Assembly: GCA_019425005.1 (NCBI GenBank)
Contig: JAHYYK010000027.1
Location: 1 to 31,695 of the forward strand
From: Collinsella sp.
GTDB lineage: Bacteria; Actinomycetota; Coriobacteriia; Coriobacteriales; Coriobacteriaceae
Length of the DNA stretch: 31,695 nucleotides
Direction: 5' to 3'
In this document: positions 16,718 through 23,406 of the stretch, in pieces
How positions within the stretch are numbered: position 1 is the stretch's first letter
Layout: each line of letters starts with the position of its first letter
Notes under the pieces: model-generated
Databases searched by the model: none
Told to the model about the DNA's origin: nothing
Seen by the model: only the letters and a program-made list of their open reading frames with translations
Position numbers and translations under genes: made by a program

Positions 16718-16726
16718 TGCGATAAT
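16718..16726 (+). promoter_or_regulatory. Extended -10 promoter of the flavoprotein gene
   Basis: TGCGATAAT matches the extended -10 form TGnTATAAT at 5 of 6 hexamer bases. It is 38 bases before the flavoprotein start and suits a short leader. Confidence 0.45.
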
Positions 16727-16763
16727 CCTCTGCAGAAGTCACCAACAGCAGAGGGAGTTTGTG

Positions 16764-17387
16764 ATGAAGGTTCTTTTGGTCAATGGCAGCCCCAAGGCAA
16801 ACGGCAACACCGCTCGCGCGCTCGCCGAAGTCGCCGAGCAACTTAAAGCCGAGGGCATCGACAGCGAGGTATTCCAACTGGGCGCCAAGCCCATCCGCGA
16901 CTGCATCGGCTGCGGTCAGTGCGGCAAGCTTGGCGGTCGCTGCACCTTTGACGACGACGTGGTGAACGAGCTCATCGCTGCCGCCGAGCAGGCAGATGGC
17001 TTTGTCTTTGGCTCCCCCGTCTACTATGCGCATCCCAGCGGACGCATCCTCTCGGCTCTCGACCGCGCATTCTATGCTGGCAGCAAGGCCTTTGTGCACA
17101 AGCCGGGTGCCGCGGTCGCCGTCGCCCGTCGCGGCGGCACGTCGACCACCTTCGATGTACTCAACAAATACTTCACTATCAACCAGATGCCCGTGGTGGC
17201 CTCCACATACTGGAACAACGTCTTTGGTGCCATGCCGGGCGAGGCCGCCCAGGACGCCGAGGGCCTGGCCACCATGCGCAACATCGGCAAGAACATGGCT
17301 TGGCTCCTGCATTGTATCGAGGCAGGGCAGGCTGCCGGCATCGAAGCCCCCGAAGCCGATCGCGAGCGCACCAACTTCATTCGTTAG
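16764..17387 (+). CDS. Flavodoxin-like FMN oxidoreductase with iron-sulfur-type cysteine motif
   Basis: The 207-residue protein has the FMN phosphate loop NGSPKANGNT (residues 7-16), typical of NADPH-dependent FMN reductases and iron-sulfur flavoproteins. The segment CIGCGQCGKLGGRC gives CX2CX2CX6C, the compact cysteine pattern of Isf-type flavoproteins that binds a 4Fe-4S cluster. FGSPVYYAHPSG holds the second flavin loop. Role is redox; electron partner unknown. ATG 16764 (or GTG 16761) has GAGGGAG upstream. The ArsC/Spx-like gene starts 11 bases after its stop, so the two are likely cotranscribed and work in a related redox or stress process. Loss of a cysteine pair in relatives yields plain reductases, so Fe-S binding is likely but not proven. 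Confidence 0.82.
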   Translation: MKVLLVNGSPKANGNTARALAEVAEQLKAEGIDSEVFQLGAKPIRDCIGCGQCGKLGGRCTFDDDVVNELIAAAEQADGFVFGSPVYYAHPSGRILSALDRAFYAGSKAFVHKPGAAVAVARRGGTSTTFDVLNKYFTINQMPVVASTYWNNVFGAMPGEAAQDAEGLATMRNIGKNMAWLLHCIEAGQAAGIEAPEADRERTNFIR

Positions 17388-17398
17388 AACGGCGGAAC

Positions 17399-17740
17399 AT
17401 GAATATCCAGATTTTTGGCACCAAGAAGTCCTTCGATACCAAGAAGGCCCAGCGCTATTTTAAGGAGCGCCGCATCAAGGTGCAGTTTATCGACCTTAAG
17501 GAAAAGGAGATGAGCAAAGGAGAGCTCACGAGCGTGATGCAGGCGGTCGGCGGCATCGACAAGCTGCTCAACCCCAAGGCCAAGGACGAGGAGACGCTCG
17601 CGCTCATCCAGCACCTCACCCCTAGCCAGCGCTTCGACAAGTTGCTCGAGAACCAGCAGGTTCTAGCCGAGCCCATCGTGCGCAACGGCAAAAAGGCCAC
17701 CGTCGGTTATTGCCCCGATGTATGGGGAGCCTGGGAGTAG
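17399..17740 (+). CDS. ArsC/Spx-family protein lacking the catalytic cysteine
   Basis: This 113-residue thioredoxin-fold protein resembles ArsC/Spx/YffB: opening strand NIQIFGTKKSFDTKKAQRYF, then FIDLKEKEMSKGEL, KLLNPKAKDEE and a late strand AEPIVRNGKKATVGYCPDVW. In ArsC and Spx the residue after the first strand is Cys (CxxC in Spx). Here the site reads TKKSFD and holds no Cys; the only Cys is in GYCPDVW near the C-terminus. Reduction chemistry is therefore unlikely; a regulator or binding role is more plausible. Start ATG 17399 has only a weak GGCGG ribosome site; the long open frame before it is the shadow of the flavoprotein gene. It is coupled to the flavoprotein upstream. Confidence 0.78.
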   Translation: MNIQIFGTKKSFDTKKAQRYFKERRIKVQFIDLKEKEMSKGELTSVMQAVGGIDKLLNPKAKDEETLALIQHLTPSQRFDKLLENQQVLAEPIVRNGKKATVGYCPDVWGAWE

Positions 17741-17826
17741 CCTGTGTTATTTGCCGGCGCGTGGGTATAAGAGCAGGCGTTTGGCATAAGATTCAACTGT
17801 AAGCCATGTCTAACAAAGGAGGGCAC

Positions 17827-18957
17827 ATGCCCAACAAACCCGTGAAGATCATCATGCTTACCGGATACCTCGGTGCCGGCAAGACCACACTGCTCAACCA
17901 CATCCTCGCTAACGACGGCGGCATCCGCGCCGCCGTGATCGTCAACGATATCGGCGAGATCAACGTCGACGCCAGCCTCATCGCCGACGGCGGCCTTTCC
18001 GAGACCGACGACCTCATCCCGCTCACCAACGGCTGCATCTGCTGCACGCTTTCGGACGACCTTGCCAACCAGCTGCAGGGCATCGCCGATTCGGGCAAGT
18101 TCGACTACATCATCATCGAGGCCTCGGGTATCTGCGAGCCTATCCCCATCGCCTACACCATCTCGAGCTTCTGCGACGAGGCCAAGGTGGGCGGCCAGCC
18201 CAAGCTTGCACTCGACAACATCGTGGCTGTGGTCGATTGCGCCCGCATGTACGACGAGTTCAACGGCGGCCGCGACCTGTTGGCCGAGGATATCGACGAG
18301 GACGACATCGAGAGCCTGCTCATCCAGCAAATCGAGTTCTGCTCCACGCTGATCCTCAACAAGACCGATACCGTGAGCCCTGAGCAGATCGCCGAGCTCA
18401 AGGCTATCGTGCGCAGCCTGCAGAAGGACGCCGTGATTGTCGAGGCCCAAAACGGCGAGGTCCCCATGGAGCAGCTGCTCGACACCGACCGCTTCGACTT
18501 TATGCGCGCCTACAACTCCGCCGCCTGGATCGAGGCCATGGAGCATCCCGAGGAGCACGACGACCCCGAGGTGCTCGAGTACGACATCGAGACCTTTGTG
18601 TACTCGCGCCGCAAGCCGTTTGACCTGCAGAAGTTCACCGATTTTGTTGAGCAGGAGTGGCCCGACGAGGTCATCCGCGTCAAGGGTCCGCTGTGGCAGA
18701 CCGGCGATCCGGACATGTGCTACATGTTCGAGCAGGCCGGCCACCAAATGCGCCTGATGGAGAACGGTCTGTTCGTTGACTCCGCGCCCGAGGGCGAGAA
18801 GCAGAAGATCATCGACGAGAACCCCGAGATCATGCAGATTTGGGACGACGAGACGGGCGACCGCATGACGAGCCTGTGCATCATCGGCCGTCACATGGAC
18901 AAGGATGCGCTCATCGCCTCCCTCGATGCCTGCCTGACCGACTGGCACCGCGCCTAG
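17827..18957 (+). CDS. CobW/COG0523-family metal-chaperone GTPase
   Basis: The 376-residue protein is a G3E GTPase of the CobW/ZNG1 type, which uses GTP to insert metal (often zinc) into client proteins. GYLGAGKTTLLNHIL (residues 11-25) is the P-loop, GCICC the CxCC metal-binding motif, EASGICEP follows as in family members, and NKTD is the base-recognition motif. The C-terminal third is the CobW_C-type domain; its usual His-rich stretch is short. The start is ATG 17827 because AAAGGAGG lies directly upstream; an ATG 21 bases earlier would include it. The gene stands alone after a short gap and ends in a strong terminator. The metal is not proven. Confidence 0.87.
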   Translation: MPNKPVKIIMLTGYLGAGKTTLLNHILANDGGIRAAVIVNDIGEINVDASLIADGGLSETDDLIPLTNGCICCTLSDDLANQLQGIADSGKFDYIIIEASGICEPIPIAYTISSFCDEAKVGGQPKLALDNIVAVVDCARMYDEFNGGRDLLAEDIDEDDIESLLIQQIEFCSTLILNKTDTVSPEQIAELKAIVRSLQKDAVIVEAQNGEVPMEQLLDTDRFDFMRAYNSAAWIEAMEHPEEHDDPEVLEYDIETFVYSRRKPFDLQKFTDFVEQEWPDEVIRVKGPLWQTGDPDMCYMFEQAGHQMRLMENGLFVDSAPEGEKQKIIDENPEIMQIWDDETGDRMTSLCIIGRHMDKDALIASLDACLTDWHRA

Positions 18958-18996
18958 ATTTATCCAAGCGGGCATTTTTCCGCCTACGTAACCGCC

Positions 18997-19033
18997 AAAC
19001 CACCACGAAGGTGCCCTTCGTGGTGGTTTTTCG
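18997..19033 (+). terminator. Strong intrinsic terminator after the CobW gene
   Basis: AAACCACCACGAAGG (18997-19011) pairs perfectly with CCTTCGTGGTGGTTT (19015-19029), 15 bp with a 3-base loop, followed by TTC and preceded by A-rich sequence. It separates the CobW gene from trmL. Confidence 0.92.
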
Positions 19034-19052
19034 TTCTGAGCCAAGGAGATTC

Positions 19053-19652
19053 ATGTTCAACATTGTGCTGTATGCGCCCGAGATTCCGGCCAATACGGGC
19101 AATATCGGCCGCACCTGCGTGGTTACCGGCGCCCGCCTGCATCTGGTGGAGCCGCTGGGGTTTTCGCTCGACGACAAGACGGTGCGTCGCGCCGGCCTGG
19201 GCTACTGGCAAAATTTGGACGTGACGACCTATGCCGGCTGGGAGGATTTCCTTGCGCGCAACGGCCTCTCCCCCGCCGACGAACGCCTGCATCTGCTGAC
19301 CAAAAAGGCGCGCCGCACCTATGCGCAAAGTACCTACCGCGACGGTGACTTTTTGGTCTTTGGCAGCGAGAGTTCGGGGATTCCCGAGCCACTGCTTGCC
19401 GCGGCGCCCGAGCGCTGCGAGCGCATCCCCATGTTGCGCGATTGCGACTCGCTCGAAAACGCCGACGCCTGGGAGGCCCACGAGGAGTCGCTCGGGCATA
19501 CCGAGGACAGCCACGAAGCCATCCTTCGACAGGATATCTGCGGCAACTTCGTCGACCCGGACGACTACCGCATCAGTGCTCTCAACCTCTCCAACAGCGC
19601 CGCCATCGTCCTCTACGAGGCCCTGCGCCAAACAGGCTTTTCGGGAATGTGA
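19053..19652 (+). CDS. trmL: tRNA (cytidine/uridine-34-2'-O)-methyltransferase TrmL with a ~40-residue insertion
   Basis: TrmL methylates the ribose of the wobble base in certain tRNA-Leu species, using SAM through a knotted SPOUT fold. Family segments are present: LYAPEIPANTGNIGRTC, VEPLGFSLDD, VFGSESSGIPE, and the knot end LNLSNSAAIVLYEALRQ. The usual protein is about 155 residues; this one is 199 because about 40 extra residues (131-173, acidic, with a GHTEDSHEAILRQD segment) stand between IPM and LNLSN. Start ATG 19053 has AAGGAG upstream. The last codon pair ATG TGA is part of palindromic repeat B, which may also end transcription. Confidence 0.9.
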   Translation: MFNIVLYAPEIPANTGNIGRTCVVTGARLHLVEPLGFSLDDKTVRRAGLGYWQNLDVTTYAGWEDFLARNGLSPADERLHLLTKKARRTYAQSTYRDGDFLVFGSESSGIPEPLLAAAPERCERIPMLRDCDSLENADAWEAHEESLGHTEDSHEAILRQDICGNFVDPDDYRISALNLSNSAAIVLYEALRQTGFSGM

Positions 19653-19679
19653 CAAAGGAACTGTCCCTTTGTCACATTC
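19645..19679. repeat. Palindromic repeat family B, copy 1 (overlaps the trmL stop)
   Basis: GAATGTGACAAAGG (19645-19658) pairs perfectly with CCTTTGTCACATTC (19666-19679), loop AACTGTC. It contains the trmL stop TGA (19650-19652) and ends 2 bases before the UvrA-like stop, so it may terminate both convergent genes. Copy 2 is at 23374-23406. Confidence 0.9.
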
Positions 19680-19681
19680 GG

Positions 19682-22195
19682 TTATAGGTAGCGGCCGGTG
19701 ATGCTTGCGGGGCAGGCCACGATGTCGCCCGGTGTGCCGACGCAGACGATTTGCCCGCCGGCATCGCCACCGCCCGGGCCCATGTCGATCACATAATCGG
19801 CGTTACGGATAAGGTCGAGGTCGTGTTCGATCACGACAACCGTGGCGCCCTTGGCAACAAGGCCGTCAAACACACTCAGCAACACCTGAACATCGAGCGG
19901 ATGTAGTCCGATTGTGGGCTCGTCAAATACGAATACGGCATCATCCTGCACGCGGTCCATCTCGCTCGCGAGCTTAAGACGCTGCGCCTCGCCGCCCGAA
20001 AGCGCCGGTGTGGGCTCGCCAAGTGTGAGATAACCCAAGCCCAGGTCGTGCAAGGTCTGCAAGCGCGCCTGAACCTTCTTGAGTCCCACCGTGGCGTCGA
20101 GGGCCTCGTCCACACTCATGTCCATAAGCTGCGGCAACGTCAGCGAGCTCCCGTCCTTGCCCTCGCGATGGATATGCGAAGCCGCATCTGCATAACGTGA
20201 GCCGCGACATGCCGGGCAGACGATCTCGACGTCGGGCAAAAACTGCACGTCGAGCGATATCGAACCCGTGCCATCGCACGTAGGGCAGCGCAAAGCGCCA
20301 GTGTTGTAGCTAAATGCGCCCGCCTTGTAGCCGGCTGCCTTGGCCTCGGGCGTGCGGGCGAAGGCGCGACGCAGTTCATCATGGATGTCGGCATAAGTCG
20401 CTACCGTCGAACGCACGTTGGCACCGATGGGCGTGGCGTCTATCAGGTTGGCACGTGCAATGCCCTCGGCATCGACCCAACGCACGTGTTTTGGCAGGCG
20501 CTCGCTGGCTGCCTGCGCCTTAAGTGCCGGGATGAGTGTCTCGAGCACCAACGTCGTCTTACCCGAACCCGAAACGCCCGTCACCGCGACCAAGCGACCG
20601 CGCGGTATATCGACTTCGAGCGGTTTGACGGTATGGATGGCATCGGTCGCCATGCGGATATGGCCCCGGTCAAACATTTCGTCGTCAGGCACCTGCGGAC
20701 GCAAGCGCTCAGGCTCCGAGCGCAAAAATGGGGCGATGCGGCTGCCCTGCGATTCTTCGACCTCGCCTACCGCGCCCGCGGCGATCACATTGCCGCCGCC
20801 TGCTCCGGCAACGGGGCCCATCTCGACCAGATAGTCGGCTTCCGCCAGTACGCGCGTGTCGTGGTCGACAACGACCACGGTGTTGCCGTCATCCACCAAA
20901 TCGCGCATCACGCCTACCAGGCCGTCGACATTGGCAGGATGCAAGCCAATCGAGGGCTCGTCCAGCACATAGAGCACGCCCGTCGATCGGTTACGCACCA
21001 CGCGGGCGAGCTGCACGCGCTGACGCTCGCCCGTGGAGAGCGTGGCACCGGCGCGGTCGAGTGAAAGGTAATCGAGGCCCAGATCGACCAGTCGACGGGC
21101 CGTGCTCAAAAACGAATCGCAGATATCCGTCGCCATGGGCTGCATCTCGGCCGGCAAGGATGCGGGCACCCCGCGCACCCACTCAATCGCCTCACCCAGC
21201 GTCATAGCCGCGGCCTGCGCCAGATTGATACCGCGCACCTGGGGATGGCGTGCGGCCTCGGAGAGACGCGTGCCGCCACAGTCACGGCATGGCCCCTCGC
21301 GCAAAAAGCGCGCCACGCGCTTGAGGCCCTTGTCGTCCTTAACCTTGGCGAGCGCATTCTCGACGGTATAGACAGCGTTGTAATAGGTAAAATCGAGCGG
21401 CGTGGCGCCCTCGCCGTTTTTGGGAACGTAGAGAATGTGCTTTTTAACCGCCGGACCGTGGAACACGATGTCGCGCTCTTGAGGCGTGAGCTGGTTAAAC
21501 GGCACGTCGGTGCGCACGCCCATCTCGCCGGCTACCTGCTTCATCAGATCCCACATGAGCGTACCCCAGGGAAGCACCGCGCCTTCGTTGATGGTCTTTG
21601 ACTCGTCGGGCACCAGGCTCGCTTCGTCCACCTCGCGCATGACACCGGTGCCGCCGCAGGTAGGGCACGCACCGCCGCTGTTAAAGGCAAGGTCCTCGGC
21701 ACTCGGCGCGTAGAACTCGCGGCCGCATGCGGGGCACGTGAGCGACAGGCCCGCAGCCACGTTAAGGCTCGGCTCCACACGCGCCCCGCAATGTGGGCAC
21801 ACGTGATGGGCACAGCGGCTAAAGAGCAAACGCAAACTGTTGTTGAGCTCGGTCATGGTACCAAAGGTCGAGCGCACGCCTGGCACACTGGGACGCTGAT
21901 GCAACGCGAGTGCCGCCGGTACGTGCAATACCTCGTCCACCTGGGCGTGCTCGGCCTGCGTCAGGCGACGTCGAGTATAGGTGCTGAGCGCCTCCAGGTA
22001 ACGGCGCGAGCCCTCGGCATAAAGAACTCCCAGCGCCAGCGAGCTCTTGCCCGAGCCCGACACGCCGGCAATGCCCACGAGCCTCCCCAGCGGAATATCG
22101 ATATCGATGTCCTTGAGATTGTGAACACGTGCACCGCGCACCTCGATAGCCTGCGGGCTCATCTTCTGTTCCGTCACCTTTATCACCCTACTCAT
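19682..22195 (-). CDS. UvrA-like ABC ATPase (short, UvrB-binding domain apparently absent)
   Basis: The protein is about 837 residues; full UvrA is about 940. It has two ABC modules: first P-loop GVSGSGKSS (44-52), signature STGERQRVQLARV, second P-loop GVSGSGKTT, and second signature LSGGEAQRLKLASE with DEPTIGLHP. Zinc motifs CPHC (133-136) with CPAC, and CPTCDGTG with CPACRGS, are complete. The segment TFGTMTELNNSLRLLFSRC leads straight into CPHC, whereas in UvrA about 120 residues with the UvrB-binding domain lie between. This suggests a UvrA2-type protein used in damage tolerance or drug resistance and not in excision with UvrB. The start is ATG 22195, overlapping the stop of the AAA ATPase by 8 bases; ATG 22162 is an alternative. 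Confidence 0.88.
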   Translation of the reverse strand: MSRVIKVTEQKMSPQAIEVRGARVHNLKDIDIDIPLGRLVGIAGVSGSGKSSLALGVLYAEGSRRYLEALSTYTRRRLTQAEHAQVDEVLHVPAALALHQRPSVPGVRSTFGTMTELNNSLRLLFSRCAHHVCPHCGARVEPSLNVAAGLSLTCPACGREFYAPSAEDLAFNSGGACPTCGGTGVMREVDEASLVPDESKTINEGAVLPWGTLMWDLMKQVAGEMGVRTDVPFNQLTPQERDIVFHGPAVKKHILYVPKNGEGATPLDFTYYNAVYTVENALAKVKDDKGLKRVARFLREGPCRDCGGTRLSEAARHPQVRGINLAQAAAMTLGEAIEWVRGVPASLPAEMQPMATDICDSFLSTARRLVDLGLDYLSLDRAGATLSTGERQRVQLARVVRNRSTGVLYVLDEPSIGLHPANVDGLVGVMRDLVDDGNTVVVVDHDTRVLAEADYLVEMGPVAGAGGGNVIAAGAVGEVEESQGSRIAPFLRSEPERLRPQVPDDEMFDRGHIRMATDAIHTVKPLEVDIPRGRLVAVTGVSGSGKTTLVLETLIPALKAQAASERLPKHVRWVDAEGIARANLIDATPIGANVRSTVATYADIHDELRRAFARTPEAKAAGYKAGAFSYNTGALRCPTCDGTGSISLDVQFLPDVEIVCPACRGSRYADAASHIHREGKDGSSLTLPQLMDMSVDEALDATVGLKKVQARLQTLHDLGLGYLTLGEPTPALSGGEAQRLKLASEMDRVQDDAVFVFDEPTIGLHPLDVQVLLSVFDGLVAKGATVVVIEHDLDLIRNADYVIDMGPGGGDAGGQIVCVGTPGDIVACPASITGRYL

Positions 22196-23306
22196 GCCAT
22201 AAAACGCGGTCGCGGATATACTCGCCCAGCATGGGCACGGTAAACCGCACAAGGCCGTATCCGTCGGCCTCGATGACGCGCTCGCGAATCAGGCTTGCGC
22301 GATATTTACTCGCCCAGCTCTGGGTACGGTCGCAGCGCTCAATGATATCCGCCGTGCGCGTCGGCTTGTCCTCGTCAACCGCCATAGCCTCGATAAAGAG
22401 GCGCTGAGGGCTGCGCAGACCGTAATACAGAGGTGCGTCAACCGCTTCGTAGAACTCGGAGACGGCATCCGCATGGCCATTCTCGACATCGCGCCTTTCG
22501 ATGACCTGCGAGCCACGCCGGACAGCAGACCGCCACATGTAATAGCCCACCAGCTGAACCATATAGGGATGCCCCATGCTCTTGCGCGCCGCAAGGTCCG
22601 CCGTCTCCGCGTCAACGTAAAGACCAGCGTCTTTGACCGTCTGGATATACGAATCGCGCACTTTGGGCAAAGATATTGCCCCCAACGTACGCTGCTGGGC
22701 ACGCCGCAAAAACGTCACGCTCGGCTCTTCGAGCAGATCGTCAACCATACTGGGCAAGCCGGCGAACGCCAGCGCAAGACCGCGCTGGTCGCTATCGGGC
22801 AAGCCCGTGGCATCCTGGTCTCCGAGCACCTGCTGATAGAGGACGGCAAGAGCCGCCAGTTCCTCGATAGACACCGATTGTGCCTCGTCAATCGCAAACA
22901 AGACGCCCTTGCCCGGACCGAGCTTCTTGAGACGCTCGTTGACCAGCCCTCGCAATGTCTCGCCTTTTGCCCGCGCCGCCTCGACCGACATCCGGCCAAA
23001 CGACGGCCCAAACTCCATTGACGTCACAACGGGTTTATTCGAGCGAAGCGCGTCGGCCAAGCGGTCGCACAAACCAAGCGAAGCGGAATCGGAGACAACC
23101 GCCCATCCGCGCTCGCTGGCTAGACGTTGCAGCTCCCGCAGGAGAACCGTTTTGCCACAGCCGCGGTTTCCCGTAATGAGCATGAGCCTGCCCGGCGCTC
23201 CGGCGCCGTTGTCGAGCCCTTCCTCAAAATCTTCGATGACCGACTCGCGACCGATGAGTATCGGAGGCCGCTTACCAGCTGTGGGCTTAAAGGGATTTGG
23301 ATTCAT
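22188..23306 (-). CDS. AAA/Orc1-Cdc6-like ATPase of unknown function
   Basis: The 372-residue cytoplasmic protein has Walker A GNRGCGKT (46-53) and Walker B VLFAIDEAQS (DE at 140-141), a helical lid segment (SMGHPYMVQLVGYYMW near 245), and a likely winged helix at the C-terminus (RASLIRERVIEADGYGLVRF). This arrangement is that of AAA_16/Orc-type or STAND-like ATPases common in Actinobacteria, whose roles are mostly unknown. ATG 23306 has GAGGAGG 5 bases upstream. The coding end overlaps the UvrA-like start by 8 bases, so the two proteins are very likely made together. Triple TTATAC repeats lie 36-61 bases upstream. A nucleic-acid or damage-linked role is inference. Confidence 0.82.
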   Translation of the reverse strand: MNPNPFKPTAGKRPPILIGRESVIEDFEEGLDNGAGAPGRLMLITGNRGCGKTVLLRELQRLASERGWAVVSDSASLGLCDRLADALRSNKPVVTSMEFGPSFGRMSVEAARAKGETLRGLVNERLKKLGPGKGVLFAIDEAQSVSIEELAALAVLYQQVLGDQDATGLPDSDQRGLALAFAGLPSMVDDLLEEPSVTFLRRAQQRTLGAISLPKVRDSYIQTVKDAGLYVDAETADLAARKSMGHPYMVQLVGYYMWRSAVRRGSQVIERRDVENGHADAVSEFYEAVDAPLYYGLRSPQRLFIEAMAVDEDKPTRTADIIERCDRTQSWASKYRASLIRERVIEADGYGLVRFTVPMLGEYIRDRVLWHE

Positions 23307-23341
23307 ATCGGCCTCCTCGGATTGGCAAACCCTGGTAACAG

Positions 23342-23367
23342 TTATACCAACTTATACTGAGTTATAC
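23342..23367. promoter_or_regulatory. Three TTATAC repeats at 10-base spacing before the ATPase gene
   Basis: TTATAC occurs at 23342, 23352 and 23362, each exactly 10 bases from the next; the first and third lie in a longer direct repeat GTTATACCAA. On the minus strand each reads GTATAA, which resembles a -10 box. The spacing equals one helical turn, so one face of the DNA is marked. They are 36-61 bases upstream of the ATPase start and may be promoter plus operator. Confidence 0.5.
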
Positions 23368-23373
23368 CAATAG

Positions 23374-23406
23374 CATGTGACAAAGGGGCTGTCCCTTTGT
23401 CACATG
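23374..23406. repeat. Palindromic repeat family B, copy 2 (overlaps the TetM-like stop)
   Basis: CATGTGACAAAGGG (23374-23387) pairs perfectly with CCCTTTGTCACATG (23393-23406), loop GCTGT. The stop TGA of the TetM-like gene (23402-23400) is in the right arm. It shares ATGTGACAAAGG and CTGTCCCTTTGTCACAT with copy 1. Confidence 0.9.

Noticed and set aside
16727..16754. Hairpin CCTCTGC/GCAGAGG masking the ribosome site of the flavoprotein gene
   Set aside because: The extended -10 at 16718-16726 would put the transcription start at or after the left arm, so that arm would probably not be in the mRNA.
17707..19044. Long minus-strand open frame (445 codons) opposite the CobW gene
   Set aside because: Shadow of the CobW GTPase: low-complexity Val/Leu/Asp/His composition, no start signal, and the sense strand holds the P-loop and CxCC motif.
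20381..21064. Plus-strand open frame opposite the UvrA-like gene
   Set aside because: Antisense to conserved ABC motifs, no ribosome site and composition typical of a shadow frame.
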